In this document: positions 40,994 to 50,084 of the stretch, piece by piece | Position numbering within the stretch: position 1 is the first letter of the stretch | How the letters are laid out: the number at the start of each line of letters is the position of its first letter | Origin: Bacillota bacterium | GTDB lineage: Bacteria; Bacillota; Clostridia; Acetivibrionales; JANLFN01 | DNA: 64,000 bases | Direction of reading: 5' to 3' | NCBI GenBank assembly: GCA_023397675.1 | Contig: JAEWTV010000102.1 | Location: forward strand, 4,557 to 68,556 | Program-made: the position numbers and the translations under genes | Notes under the pieces: generated by a model | What the model saw: the letters and a program-made list of their open reading frames with translations, nothing else | Told to the model about the DNA's origin: nothing | Databases searched by the model: none

Positions 40994-41501
40994 TTTTAAC
41001 TCCTTTTCTGTAAAAATATAATTGTGAAAAACCCTCGAAAAGTGATCCCAGACTAAAAGAAACAAAAACAATGTTAAGCATAATTGCAGGCGGCATTTTC
41101 ATATATAATGACACAAGTGAAATAACGAATCCCGCACCAACAAAAATAAATGAGTTTCTCATTGCTTTAAGTCCAATAAGTTTATCCATTTCATCCTCAG
41201 GTTCCCCTATTTCAAGTTCCTCATAGGTTTCACCCTTACCTTGACAATTTGCTCGTTTGGACATTTCTTTTGAAATCTCGTTACCAACAGCAAGAATAAT
41301 ATGAAATACAATCTGAATAACTACTGTTACAACTATGCCACCTATGATAGCAAACAGCATTGCAGACGCCCAGAATTTCAAATCGTGCAGTAAGCTCTCT
41401 CCAACTTCCAGATACCTTGAAATTCCGTAAATAATATATGCTGCCAAAATCAATACCCCTGAAATAATTGAGGCAATTGTCTTTTTCTCTTGATAATACA
41501 T
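40986..41501 (-). CDS. DUF2178-like membrane protein
   Basis: 171 residues with four predicted transmembrane helices (about 9-26, 43-72, 114-131, 137-160) and a cytoplasmic acidic loop (EEDEMDKLIG-like, about 95-112). The architecture matches small DUF2178-type proteins commonly encoded with an XRE regulator, as here with an 8-bp overlap. Function unknown. Confidence 0.72.
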   Translation of the reverse strand: MYYQEKKTIASIISGVLILAAYIIYGISRYLEVGESLLHDLKFWASAMLFAIIGGIVVTVVIQIVFHIILAVGNEISKEMSKRANCQGKGETYEELEIGEPEDEMDKLIGLKAMRNSFIFVGAGFVISLVSLYMKMPPAIMLNIVFVSFSLGSLFEGFSQLYFYRKGVKNG

Positions 41502-41616
41502 TTAATCACTCCTATTCTTGGAAAGTAATACCATCTATAAATAGTGTATAATATTTTTATCATGATGTCAAATATTTTTTACATGAAGTAATATTTTTTT
41601 TACTTCCAATTTTAAA

Positions 41617-41648
41617 AAAACAAAAACCATCTCTGACAGAGACGGTCT
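41617..41648 (-). terminator. terminator of CPBP protease gene
   Basis: On the minus strand ACCGTCTCT and AGAGATGGT pair around a GTC loop and are followed by TTTTTG and more Ts, 32 bp after the stop codon. Confidence 0.82.
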
Positions 41649-41679
41649 TGTAATAAATGCATTATTCATGTTGTCAAGC

Positions 41680-42333
41680 CTACCACAACCCATAAATGGG
41701 TCCGGTAAAGTAAAAAGTAATTATTCCTATACTATTCATAAAACCATGTGCCAAAACAGAAGCCCAAATAGATTTGTATTTATATTTCAGGGAGCTGAAA
41801 AAGATTGCATCTATCGCTGTAACTACAACACCGATAACACCTTGCTCGGTATGTGCAAAGCCGAATAAAGCCGAAGAGGCTATAACAGCAACAACTATTC
41901 CAGTTTTATTATTGGAAAATAAGGATGAAATTCTGTTTTGAATAATACCTCTATATGCAAATTCTTCACAAATTGCAGCTAAGGTCCAACTTGCTGCAAG
42001 TAAGAAGAGTAATTGTACAGGATCCCCCTTTAATTTTTCAAAAGTGCTTAGATCTTGCGTAGTCCCCGTCAAGTGATTTAAAATTGGCAAAACAACACCA
42101 TAATCAAATATTGTCCAAACCACCGTCAGTCCAAAAACCTTAGGAACAAATCTCAGAACTTTACTGTTTTTATTAAGTCCAATGCCTGAAAACTTTTCTT
42201 TATGGATTAATATAAACAATAACCCAATAGCCAAAATAATAATGGTCGGCAAGAATATATCCAAAACAATTGAAAGTATAATAAACAGTAATTCAATTAT
42301 AGCAAGAAGCTTAAAAACAATTTCTTTCCTCAT
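41680..42333 (-). CDS. CPBP family intramembrane metalloprotease
   Basis: 217 residues, about six helices. Motif 1 is EEFAYRGIIQNRI, motif 2 FGFAHTEQG and motif 3 a histidine in LAHGFMNSIG: the glutamates and histidines of CAAX/bacteriocin-processing type (ABI) intramembrane proteases. Substrate unknown; family members process prenylated proteins, bacteriocins or regulators. It stands alone with its own terminator. Confidence 0.92.
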   Translation of the reverse strand: MRKEIVFKLLAIIELLFIILSIVLDIFLPTIIILAIGLLFILIHKEKFSGIGLNKNSKVLRFVPKVFGLTVVWTIFDYGVVLPILNHLTGTTQDLSTFEKLKGDPVQLLFLLAASWTLAAICEEFAYRGIIQNRISSLFSNNKTGIVVAVIASSALFGFAHTEQGVIGVVVTAIDAIFFSSLKYKYKSIWASVLAHGFMNSIGIITFYFTGPIYGLW

Positions 42334-42422
42334 TGTTATTCTATTTCCTTTATAAGTAATTCATGGTATAAAGAAAAGTATCATATATGATGATACTTTT
42401 CTTGGAAGAGTAAGACCTGCAT

Positions 42423-43088
42423 CTATTTTGTATATCTATTGTCTCTTGTTTCTTTTTGCACGTAGTTCATTTTAATATCTTTGCTGATTTTAGAATCTCT
42501 TATGACAGCACTTCCGCCAGTTCCTTCAAAACCTTTTACGATTGTGCTATCTCTTATTTCAAGCACATTAGCATTTGCACCTGCTACAGTACAGTCCTGG
42601 AATTTGAGATGAACTCCAGTTGCTACAACCGGAATGTTTTTAGGAACCCTCACAACGAATTGGAACCCATTTCCATCAAAGTTTGTACCCACCGAATCAG
42701 GATGCATTGAGAAATCGAAAAGATCTCCATATCCGTCAAATTGGCTTGCAGTATGCCAGCTAATCATACTATAAACAGTAGCATCAACATTTCTGAAATC
42801 CTTTAATTGTACTTTATTATTACCTATATCAATATTATATTTCTTTCCGAAAAGCCTTACATATTCTTCATCACTGACAGGTACCGAGCTATATACTGCT
42901 GCATAATCCTTATCCCAACCTGATATTCTTACAGAAGCCGTATTGAAATCCAAATTCAAGCTGCTGTTTGTTGAAACTTCTACTTTCACCGGTTTACCTG
43001 AAGGGTTGTCTATTGCTCCGACAATTGTTGGAACCAGGAAGCCTGAAATTAAAGCTGCTACTACAAGTATCGCTATTTTCTTAATCAT
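42423..43088 (-). CDS. secreted beta-rich protein of ABC operon, function unknown
   Basis: 221 residues with an N-terminal signal peptide or anchor (MIKKIAILVVAALISGFLVP). A beta-strand-rich domain follows with repeating short strands (for example VEVSTNSSLNLDF and LEIRDSTIVKGFEG), reminiscent of DUF4097-type beta-solenoids. It overlaps the permease gene by 4 bp (ATGA) and is the last gene of the GntR-ABC operon. It may detect envelope stress; no direct evidence. Confidence 0.7.
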   Translation of the reverse strand: MIKKIAILVVAALISGFLVPTIVGAIDNPSGKPVKVEVSTNSSLNLDFNTASVRISGWDKDYAAVYSSVPVSDEEYVRLFGKKYNIDIGNNKVQLKDFRNVDATVYSMISWHTASQFDGYGDLFDFSMHPDSVGTNFDGNGFQFVVRVPKNIPVVATGVHLKFQDCTVAGANANVLEIRDSTIVKGFEGTGGSAVIRDSKISKDIKMNYVQKETRDNRYTK

Positions 43089-43822
43089 GCTTTTACCTCC
43101 ATTCTCTTAAGAGGAATGTATGCCAGAACATTAAATACAACTGCATAAAGTATTGCTTTCAAAGTGAAAAGAATTATTGAAGGTTCCTTGCCAACAAAAT
43201 CTATAATTGCTGTGAACGCATCCCGCATAAATGGTATAAAGAAAAGGAACTGTGCTGCTACCAATATCAATATGAAAGGCAGCTTATATCTGAATATATA
43301 CATTCCAAGGCAGTAAGCTATCGACATTCCAAGGATCATATATATAAGTGAGCTCCAGAAACCTATAAGGAAATTTCCATAATTCAATGAATTAACTACA
43401 ACTATATCATTAAAGAATAATTTTGGTAAAACTCCAGGGAGCAGTTCGAGCACAAGAAGTACTGATATTCCCGAAACAGCCACTACTGAAGCCAGAACTA
43501 TTGATGTAAAATTACCAACAGCAATAACTTTTCGGTTAATTGGCCACCTGAATTTTTCTGTCATTCTGGTGGAGGAACATGATATAAACATAGCTGTTGA
43601 AAAAACAGCAGCAACAGTAGCATAACCGATAGCAAGGGTTCCTGCAGAAGTGTAGGCATCAAAGGAGGTTGCAAATAGCTTGCAAGCCATGATAAATACA
43701 AATGCCAATACAGGTATAGATGCTATGATTATGAATAATGTAATTGTCATTCTTTTATATGTTAAGGTCATATCTCTGAGATAGCCTTTAATAGATCTTT
43801 TATAGTTATCACTCAACATCAT
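43085..43822 (-). CDS. ABC transporter permease of YtrA-type operon
   Basis: 245 residues, six predicted helices (around 20-45, 60-80, 100-130, 140-165, 170-190, 210-235). It belongs to the type without a binding protein, encoded with a GntR regulator and an ATPase. The start is uncertain: ATG at 43822 with GAGGGG 11 bases upstream is preferred over GTG at 43831. It overlaps both neighbours, so the operon is translationally coupled. Confidence 0.82.
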   Translation of the reverse strand: MMLSDNYKRSIKGYLRDMTLTYKRMTITLFIIIASIPVLAFVFIMACKLFATSFDAYTSAGTLAIGYATVAAVFSTAMFISCSSTRMTEKFRWPINRKVIAVGNFTSIVLASVVAVSGISVLLVLELLPGVLPKLFFNDIVVVNSLNYGNFLIGFWSSLIYMILGMSIAYCLGMYIFRYKLPFILILVAAQFLFFIPFMRDAFTAIIDFVGKEPSIILFTLKAILYAVVFNVLAYIPLKRMEVKA

Positions 43823-44702
43823 CAAAAGCACCGCCCCTCTGTTTCCTGGTCAAATATATACATACATCTTCTACTTTTACCTTGCTGATATCAATATTCT
43901 TGTTCATAAGTTCTTCTTTTTCGCCGTCTGTTAAATCATTCTTTATTGCAGCTATCAAGCTATTCCCCATATATTCAGTATTTAGCACCTGTTTGTTCTT
44001 TATATAGGGTTCAACGACATCCCTTTTTCCGCTTAAATATATTCCAAATTCCTGCATTTCATCTATGGGCTTTTGGAGAACCAGTTCACCGTTGTCAATA
44101 AGTATTATTTCTTCCAGCAGCGTTTCGATTTCATTGAGCAGATGACTTGAAATTAATATTGTCCTTGGATTGTCCATGTAATCCTTAAGAAGTATATTAT
44201 AAAAATCCTTTCTTACCGCAGCATCCATTCCCAGAGTCGGCTCATCGAGAATTGTAACAGGTGCTCTGCTTGACAATCCAACTATCATATTCAACTGTGT
44301 TTTCATTCCGCGGGACAGTCTTTTGTACCTCTGGTTCTCATCAAGGTTGAAATATTTTAAAAGCCTAGTTGCGAACTTTGCATCCCAGTTCTTATAATAT
44401 ATTGCAGCTAATTCGCAGATGTCTTTTATCCTATATGACCTGTGATATTTTATTTCTTCATCAACAAAAATTAATTCCGAGAGAACATCGATGTTATCAA
44501 ACACTTCTTCATTAAGTATTTTGAGTTGCCCACCGGTAGGTCTTAAATAACCAGCACACATTTTTAAAAATGTTGTTTTTCCTGCACCGTTTCTACCGAT
44601 TAGACCTACTATCTTGTTCTCATCTATGGATACTGAGAGATTATTTATTGCAAGTTTGGTTTTATATCGTTTTTCCAGATTGCTGCAGCTAATGACACTC
44701 AT
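43809..44702 (-). CDS. ABC transporter ATP-binding protein of YtrA-type operon
   Basis: 297 residues: Walker A GLIGRNGAGKTTFLKM, a signature variant RLSRGMKTQLNM, Walker B TILDEPTLGMD and the H-loop ISSHLL. An ~70-residue C-terminal extension ends ICIYLTRKQRG. It pairs with the permease downstream. The start overlaps the GntR stop by 4 bp. Confidence 0.95.
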   Translation of the reverse strand: MSVISCSNLEKRYKTKLAINNLSVSIDENKIVGLIGRNGAGKTTFLKMCAGYLRPTGGQLKILNEEVFDNIDVLSELIFVDEEIKYHRSYRIKDICELAAIYYKNWDAKFATRLLKYFNLDENQRYKRLSRGMKTQLNMIVGLSSRAPVTILDEPTLGMDAAVRKDFYNILLKDYMDNPRTILISSHLLNEIETLLEEIILIDNGELVLQKPIDEMQEFGIYLSGKRDVVEPYIKNKQVLNTEYMGNSLIAAIKNDLTDGEKEELMNKNIDISKVKVEDVCIYLTRKQRGGAFDDVE

Positions 44703-45076
44703 GTGGTTTCACCCTCCTCTATACCATCCAGCATCTGTTTTATTTCGTCCTTGCTGATATTCAGTTTTTTTGCTTCAATCAGCAATTCTTTAAGCATATT
44801 GGAAAAAAAGTTTATCTTTCTTTTATCCTGTATCAGATTTTTAGCATCCGTTGAAACATGCATTCCCATTCCTCTTTTCTTATATAGAATTCCTTCACTT
44901 ACTAAAAGGTTTATCCCTTTTGCGGCTGTTGCAGGGTTAATATTAAACTGTTTTGATATCTGATACTGTGAATATGCCTGTTCATCCTCAAGTAATATTC
45001 CTTTAAGTATGTCATCTTCAATCCCTTCTGCGATTTGCAGATAAATTGGTTTTATACTGTCTTGTTCGATTTTCAA
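44699..45076 (-). CDS. GntR-family regulator, YtrA subfamily
   Basis: 125 residues: winged helix (about 8-75: KPIYLQIAEGIEDDILKG, then YSQYQISKQFNINPATAAKGINLLVSEGILYKKRGMGMHV) and a short helical C-terminal tail, the YtrA form. It begins at TTG (45076) with GAGGAGGTG just upstream. A dyad overlapping its promoter is the probable autoregulatory operator. First gene of the four-gene ABC operon; YtrA homologues respond to cell-wall antibiotics. Confidence 0.93.
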   Translation of the reverse strand: MKIEQDSIKPIYLQIAEGIEDDILKGILLEDEQAYSQYQISKQFNINPATAAKGINLLVSEGILYKKRGMGMHVSTDAKNLIQDKRKINFFSNMLKELLIEAKKLNISKDEIKQMLDGIEEGETT

Positions 45077-45090
45077 ATCAGCACCTCCTC

Positions 45091-45140
45091 ACTACGTTAC
45101 TCATGTAATGTAGTATATATGTAATGTGATTGATTGTCAA
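45091..45140 (-). promoter_or_regulatory. promoter and GntR operator of ABC operon
   Basis: Minus strand TTGACA (-35, 45135-45140), 17-base spacer, TATACT (-10, 45112-45117). ACTACGTTAC-TCAT-GTAATGTAGT (45091-45114), symmetric at 9 of 10 half-site positions, overlaps the -10 and start region, an ideal place for repression by the YtrA-like protein. Confidence 0.8.
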
Positions 45141-45287
45141 TACTTAAAAAATCATATTTTTAGGATTTTAATCGATCAAAGGTAAAACATATTGAAAAGC
45201 CTGCCAATACGTCTATAGAAACCAAAAGGAAATTCTGATATAATTAAACATTAAAGACAACAACCGAAAACAAAGGAGAAATAACAA

Positions 45288-47048
45288 TTGCCTTTTGATG
45301 GTGTAGTAACAAAATGCATCTCCCTCGAGCTTTCCAACTTATTGTTAGGGGGACGAATAGAAAAAATATATCAGCCTGAACCTGATGAAATAATACTTAT
45401 GGTAAGGGCAAACGGAAATAATTACAGGCTTCTGATGAGTGCCAGTGCAAAGTATCCAAGGGTCCACATTACAACCCGTCAAAAGGAGAACCCACAGGCA
45501 GCTCCAACTTTTTGCATGCTTCTGCGCAAATATATTTCGGGCGGAAGAATAGTAAACATAGAGTTTCATGACTATGAAAGAATAATCACTATTAATATTG
45601 AGTCCATTAATGATATTGAGGAATATACAGTTAAAAAGCTTACAATAGAAATAATGGGACGTTACAGCAATATAATACTTGTAAGTGACCAGGGTAAAAT
45701 TCTTGATTCAATAAAACACGTAGATTTTGGAACCAGCAGTGTCAGAGAAGTTATGCCCGGGAAGCAATATATGCTTCCACCTGCACAGGATAAATTCAGT
45801 CCGGGGCGGCTGGATATCAGAGCTATGCTCAATATAATCCCTGAAGAAGGTAAAACCATAGATGGTTTCCTTTTGGATAACATAAAGGGCTTCAGTCCGC
45901 TGCTTTGCAGGGAAATCTGCAACAGAGCAGACATTGACAGCAAAACGTTAATGTCTACACTTTCAGATAACGACTTTGCCAAGCTGACACAGGAAATAGA
46001 AAAAGTCATTACTGATATTAATGAAAACATATATAAGCCATGTATTGTATATGCTCCGGATGATATGGAAAAACCGCTGGACTTTCATTGTATACCTATA
46101 TATTCCGTTTCAGAGACTAAATATTTGGACACAATCAATGAAACACTTGATGAATTTTACTATTACCGTGACCTTATAGAAAGGCTGCGGCAAAAGAAAT
46201 CAGATATAACCAAAGTACTTTCAAACAATATTGACAGGGCTTCAAAAAAACTGGGGATTCAGCAAAAATCCTTGAAGGATGTGGAAGACCGTGATAAACT
46301 GCAGCTTTTCGGGGAACTTATTACTGCAAATATATATGCGATGTCAAAGGGTTTAAAGGAAGTATCTCTACTGAATTATTACAGTGAAACAGGAGATTAC
46401 ATGAAGATTCCTCTTGATGAACAGCTTTCTCCTCAGGAAAACGCTCAAAGGTACTTTAGGCGGTATACCAAGGCAAAGAATACATTTCTCCATGCAAGTC
46501 GTCAGTTGGAAGAGACAAAGATTGAACTTGAATATCTGCAAAATGTAAGTCATCTTCTAGATAACTGTACAACTGTTCAGGAAATTGATGAAATAAGGCA
46601 GGAGCTTGTCGAGCAGGGATATATAAATACAAAGCGGAAAAACGGCTATAAAAAAGCAAATAAGCTGTCTTCACCTTTTCATTTTGTTTCAACCGATGGG
46701 TTTGATATTTTTGTAGGAAAAAACAACAAACAGAACGACCAGCTTACATTAAAAACCTCTTCGGGTAATGATATCTGGCTCCATACAAAGGATACCCCGG
46801 GTTCCCATGTAATTATAAAAGGTGTGTACCAAAAAGCTGTTCCCGATCAAACACTGCTTGAAGCTGCAATACTTGCTGCATATCACAGTAAGGCAAGGCA
46901 ATCCTCCAGCGTACAGGTGGACTACACCTTAGTTAAGAACGTAAAGAAACCGCCCGGGGCCAAGCCCGGAATGGTTACTTATGATAAATTTAAAACACTT
47001 GTTGTAAATCCTGATGAAGCTATAGTTAAAGCTTTGGATAAAAATTAA
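45288..47048 (+). CDS. rqcH: RqcH, ribosome-associated quality control protein (NFACT family)
   Basis: 586 residues, usual length. The NFACT-N domain (about 1-200) opens MPFDGVVTKCISLELSNLLLGGRIEKIYQPEPDEI. A helical coiled-coil middle (about 280-450) follows, then the C-terminal NFACT-R/DUF814 domain with DIWLHTKDTPGSHVII. The protein binds stalled 50S subunits and directs C-terminal alanine tailing of nascent chains. It starts at TTG (45288) with AAAGGAG upstream; no ATG matches the family N-terminus. Older annotation calls it fibronectin-binding protein. Confidence 0.95.
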   Translation: MPFDGVVTKCISLELSNLLLGGRIEKIYQPEPDEIILMVRANGNNYRLLMSASAKYPRVHITTRQKENPQAAPTFCMLLRKYISGGRIVNIEFHDYERIITINIESINDIEEYTVKKLTIEIMGRYSNIILVSDQGKILDSIKHVDFGTSSVREVMPGKQYMLPPAQDKFSPGRLDIRAMLNIIPEEGKTIDGFLLDNIKGFSPLLCREICNRADIDSKTLMSTLSDNDFAKLTQEIEKVITDINENIYKPCIVYAPDDMEKPLDFHCIPIYSVSETKYLDTINETLDEFYYYRDLIERLRQKKSDITKVLSNNIDRASKKLGIQQKSLKDVEDRDKLQLFGELITANIYAMSKGLKEVSLLNYYSETGDYMKIPLDEQLSPQENAQRYFRRYTKAKNTFLHASRQLEETKIELEYLQNVSHLLDNCTTVQEIDEIRQELVEQGYINTKRKNGYKKANKLSSPFHFVSTDGFDIFVGKNNKQNDQLTLKTSSGNDIWLHTKDTPGSHVIIKGVYQKAVPDQTLLEAAILAAYHSKARQSSSVQVDYTLVKNVKKPPGAKPGMVTYDKFKTLVVNPDEAIVKALDKN

Positions 47049-47064
47049 GATTGGAGTGCTGTAT

Positions 47065-48246
47065 ATGATCTCTAAAAAAATGGAACAAAACCTTGTAAAC
47101 TCTTCTTTTATAAGAGCAATGTTTGAAGAAGGAGAAAAGCTGCGCAAACAATACGGTGCAGACAAGGTATACGATTTTTCTCTTGGCAACCCTGATAATC
47201 CTCCACAGGCAAAGGTAAAGGAAACTCTAAAAAAACTTGTGCTTGAAGACAGGCCTAATATGCATGCATATATGAGCAATGCAGGCTACCCAGATGTAAG
47301 GCAGAAGGTGGCCGAATATATTAAAAAAGAGTCCGGAGTATCTCTTGGAAGTGAAAATATCATAATGACATGCGGTGCCGCAGCAGCACTTAATGTATGC
47401 TTCAAAGCATTGCTGGATCCTGATGATGAGGTTATAGTTCTTTCGCCATACTTTGTTGAATATCTTTTCTACATAGACAACCATGGTGGCAAACCTGTAA
47501 TAGTACCTACTAAAAAGGACACCTTTGAGCCGGATCCTGAAGAACTTGAGAAACATCTCTCTAAAAGGACAAAGGCTATAATACTAAATACTCCGAACAA
47601 TCCGACAGGTGTGGTATATAGTGAGAAGGTACTTTCCGAAATTGCCAAGGTTCTTGAAAGTGCCGAAAAGAAATTCGGAACAACTATCTATGTACTTTCG
47701 GACGAACCCTATAACAAAATAATATATGATAATGCTAAAGTACCGAATATGATGAAACTATTCAAGAATGCCATAATACTAAACTCCTTCAGCAAATCCC
47801 TTGCACTTCCGGGTGAACGTATAGGCTATATCGCAATAAGCAGCAATATTGACAATTACATCGAAGTTTCCGATGCAATGGTTTTTGCCAATAGAACTCT
47901 TGGTTTCGTTAATGCACCGGCACTGTTCCAGAAGGTAATTGCAGAAGCTCTTGAAGAAGAGGTTGATAACACCTTATATAAACAAAGAAGGGATATGCTT
48001 TACAATCATCTAACAAGCTTAGGCTTCACCTGTGCCAAACCTCAGGGTGCATTTTACCTGTTCCCCAAAGCTTTAATTCCTGATGATGTTGAATTCAAAA
48101 ACCGAGCGTTGAAATACAATCTTATCATTGTTCCCGGAAGCGGCTTTGGCTGCCCCGGCTATTTCAGACTTGCGTACTGTGTAAGCCCGAAAATGGTTGA
48201 AGATTCTTTACCTGCATTTACTGCATTGGCAAAAGAATTTAAATAA
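47065..48246 (+). CDS. PLP-dependent aminotransferase, class I/II
   Basis: 393 residues, fold type I. The substrate-binding N-terminus is YDFSLGNPDNPP, the PLP phosphate region follows CGAAAALNV, the NNPTG motif is present, and the Schiff-base lysine is in NSFSKSLALPGERIGY. It resembles the AspB-like clostridial group annotated as pyridoxal phosphate-dependent aminotransferase; amino-acid preference is not readable. The ATG at 47065 has GGAG 8 bases upstream; a GTG at 47056 overlaps that site. It follows rqcH by 16 bp. Confidence 0.93.
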   Translation: MISKKMEQNLVNSSFIRAMFEEGEKLRKQYGADKVYDFSLGNPDNPPQAKVKETLKKLVLEDRPNMHAYMSNAGYPDVRQKVAEYIKKESGVSLGSENIIMTCGAAAALNVCFKALLDPDDEVIVLSPYFVEYLFYIDNHGGKPVIVPTKKDTFEPDPEELEKHLSKRTKAIILNTPNNPTGVVYSEKVLSEIAKVLESAEKKFGTTIYVLSDEPYNKIIYDNAKVPNMMKLFKNAIILNSFSKSLALPGERIGYIAISSNIDNYIEVSDAMVFANRTLGFVNAPALFQKVIAEALEEEVDNTLYKQRRDMLYNHLTSLGFTCAKPQGAFYLFPKALIPDDVEFKNRALKYNLIIVPGSGFGCPGYFRLAYCVSPKMVEDSLPAFTALAKEFK

Positions 48247-48271
48247 TCTCAATTCTTGTATATAAAAGTAG

Positions 48272-48304
48272 AAGCCGGCATAAGTGATATGCCGGCTTTG
48301 TTTA
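48272..48304 (+). terminator. terminator between aminotransferase and ogt (convergent)
   Basis: AAGCCGGCATA and TATGCCGGCTT form an 11-bp stem (48272-48298) in the 55-bp gap between convergent genes, followed by a T-rich tail. It can serve both. Confidence 0.88.
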
Positions 48305-48775
48305 CTTAATTATTCCTTCATGTCTGAGCAGCCATTCCTTACGCCACAGACCACCCGCATAACCTGTCAGTTTTCCATTACTGCCTACTATTCTGTGGCA
48401 GGGAATAATTATTGCAATCCTGTTATTATGGTTTGCTCCGCCTACGGCACGAACAGCTTTAGGATTTCCGCATGCCTTAGCAATATCTTTGTAAGATGCG
48501 GTATTGCCATAAGGTACTTTTAGCAGTTCATTCCAGACCTTATTTTGAAAATCCGTCCCCGAAAGTGACAGTTTCAGATTAAAATCAGCCCTATTTCCCC
48601 GAAAATATTCATCGAGCTGACTTTTGCAATCTTTGATCACAGCCGGTTCATTTTCCATTGTTATCAATTCGGGCTGAGTATTGCAAAACTCCAAAGCCTT
48701 TATAGAATCTTCACTGGCGGTGATTTGCAGCACTCCTATTGGCGAGTTGTAATAGGTTCTAAATATTTGATTCAT
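48302..48775 (-). CDS. ogt: methylated-DNA-protein cysteine methyltransferase
   Basis: 157 residues; removes alkyl groups from O6-methylguanine in a single-turnover reaction. The active-site motif is IIPCHRIVGSNGKLTGYAGG, preceded by the winged-helix segment VPYGNTASYKDIAKACGNPKAVRAVGGANHNNR. The ATG at 48775 with AAGGG upstream is preferred; a TTG at 48793 lies 1 bp after the thiN-like stop. It is the last gene of the prpC-prkC-rsgA-rpe-thiN run. Confidence 0.95.
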   Translation of the reverse strand: MNQIFRTYYNSPIGVLQITASEDSIKALEFCNTQPELITMENEPAVIKDCKSQLDEYFRGNRADFNLKLSLSGTDFQNKVWNELLKVPYGNTASYKDIAKACGNPKAVRAVGGANHNNRIAIIIPCHRIVGSNGKLTGYAGGLWRKEWLLRHEGIIK

Positions 48776-48794
48776 GTTTGATTCCCTTAACAAA

Positions 48795-49430
48795 CTAATC
48801 CCTTGCCTTAATTACAAGGAGCAGTCCAGTTTTTATCGTTATCTCCGCTATATTTTCAGCAAACTCATTACTGACACAACGTGCAGACCCTAATTCCAAT
48901 GTAAAGTCATTTAACGGATAGTAAAAACCCTTAAGAGTAATTCCAGTTACCTTATCGGTGAGGGGCAGTAGAGATACCCTAGTATCCTCTTCCCTTTTTA
49001 ATTCAAGACGATCTCTTATAAGAGTGATTTCATTGTTTTCATTAACTATTATGCCCTTTACCCCATTGTCCAGCAGCTTCTTAAGCAGATGAATGTTTGC
49101 AATGGAATGGTCTAGACGGCTGCCGACACATCCAATCATGACAACTGAATCACAGCCCTTTTCTATTGCAGTTTCAACAGCCAGTTCCGAGTCTGTAAGA
49201 TCTTTCTGTGAAGGATACTTTAAAATTTCAATACCCTCACGTTTAAAATGCACCAAGTCTGATTCAAGGATAGAATCAAAATCACCTAATAAAACGTCAG
49301 GCTTCAAACCGAGTCTTAATAGGTGATGAGCACCACCGTCCACGCCGATTATATAATCAATATCTTCAATATGTTTGCCGCAGAAGGAATAATCCTTTAT
49401 TTCACCGCTGCATGCTATCAATGCCTTCAT
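48795..49430 (-). CDS. thiN: thiamine diphosphokinase
   Basis: 211 residues; transfers pyrophosphate from ATP to thiamine. The motif GVDGGAHHLLRLGLKPDVLLGDFDSI and SQKDLTDSELAVETAI are characteristic, with GGxGSRxDH-like CVGSRLDHSIANI following. The start overlaps the end of rpe by 29 bp and has AAGGG 9 bases upstream. No TPP riboswitch is visible. In Firmicutes this gene typically follows rsgA and rpe, as here. Confidence 0.95.
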   Translation of the reverse strand: MKALIACSGEIKDYSFCGKHIEDIDYIIGVDGGAHHLLRLGLKPDVLLGDFDSILESDLVHFKREGIEILKYPSQKDLTDSELAVETAIEKGCDSVVMIGCVGSRLDHSIANIHLLKKLLDNGVKGIIVNENNEITLIRDRLELKREEDTRVSLLPLTDKVTGITLKGFYYPLNDFTLELGSARCVSNEFAENIAEITIKTGLLLVIKARD

Positions 49431-50079
49431 ATGCTTTTTCCCTTAATTTCTTAATAATTTCGGAAGTATTTACTGCATTAAATATGGTTGTACCTGCAAC
49501 AAATATATTTGCTCCAGCTTCAGCCGCCCTCTCGATATTACCAAGGTCAACCCCACCGTCTATTTCTATTTCAACCTTGAGCTTTCTTTCTTTTATCATT
49601 GCTTTTAATTCTCTTATTTTTTCGGTAACGGAATCCAAATATGTCTGACCTCCGAAACCGGGGTTTACAGTCATTAAGAGAACCATATCGATATCCTGCA
49701 GGATACAATCTATTGAACTTAAGGGGGTTGCAGGGTTTAAAGCTACAGCAGCCCTCTTTCCCTTTTGTTTTATACTTTGTATGACCTTATCAAGATTTTT
49801 AGTTACTTCAACGTGTACTGAAATAATATCTGCACCTGCATCTATAAATCTATCTATGTACTCTGCCGGGTTTTCTATCATAAGGTGAACATCAAACATG
49901 AGACCGGTAACAGATCTTAATGCTTTAACAATAGAGGGACCCATTGTAATATTGGGAACAAAGTGCCCATCCATAACATCAATATGGATTATGTCAGCTC
50001 CGGCTTTTTCTACTTTTTTTATTTCATCTCCTAATTTAGAAAAGTCTGCCGCGAGTATAGACGGAGCAATTTTTATCAT
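49402..50079 (-). CDS. rpe: ribulose-phosphate 3-epimerase
   Basis: 225-residue TIM-barrel metalloenzyme interconverting ribulose and xylulose 5-phosphates. Motifs: IAPSILAADFSKLGDEI, HIDVMDGHFVPNITMGP (metal His/Asp), HLMIENP, VNPGFGGQ and EIDGGV. The ATG at 50079 has AAGGTG 9 bases upstream; a GTG at 50088 overlaps the rsgA end. Standard position between rsgA and thiN. Confidence 0.97.
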   Translation of the reverse strand: MIKIAPSILAADFSKLGDEIKKVEKAGADIIHIDVMDGHFVPNITMGPSIVKALRSVTGLMFDVHLMIENPAEYIDRFIDAGADIISVHVEVTKNLDKVIQSIKQKGKRAAVALNPATPLSSIDCILQDIDMVLLMTVNPGFGGQTYLDSVTEKIRELKAMIKERKLKVEIEIDGGVDLGNIERAAEAGANIFVAGTTIFNAVNTSEIIKKLREKAYEGIDSMQR

Positions 50080-50084
50080 TTTTG

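Noticed and set aside
47056..47064. GTG start for the aminotransferase
   Set aside because: It would overlap the GGAG ribosome site that is correctly placed for the ATG at 47065.
48795..49430. TPP riboswitch for the thiamine pyrophosphokinase gene
   Set aside because: The gene overlaps rpe, leaving no leader, and no THI-box sequence was seen.
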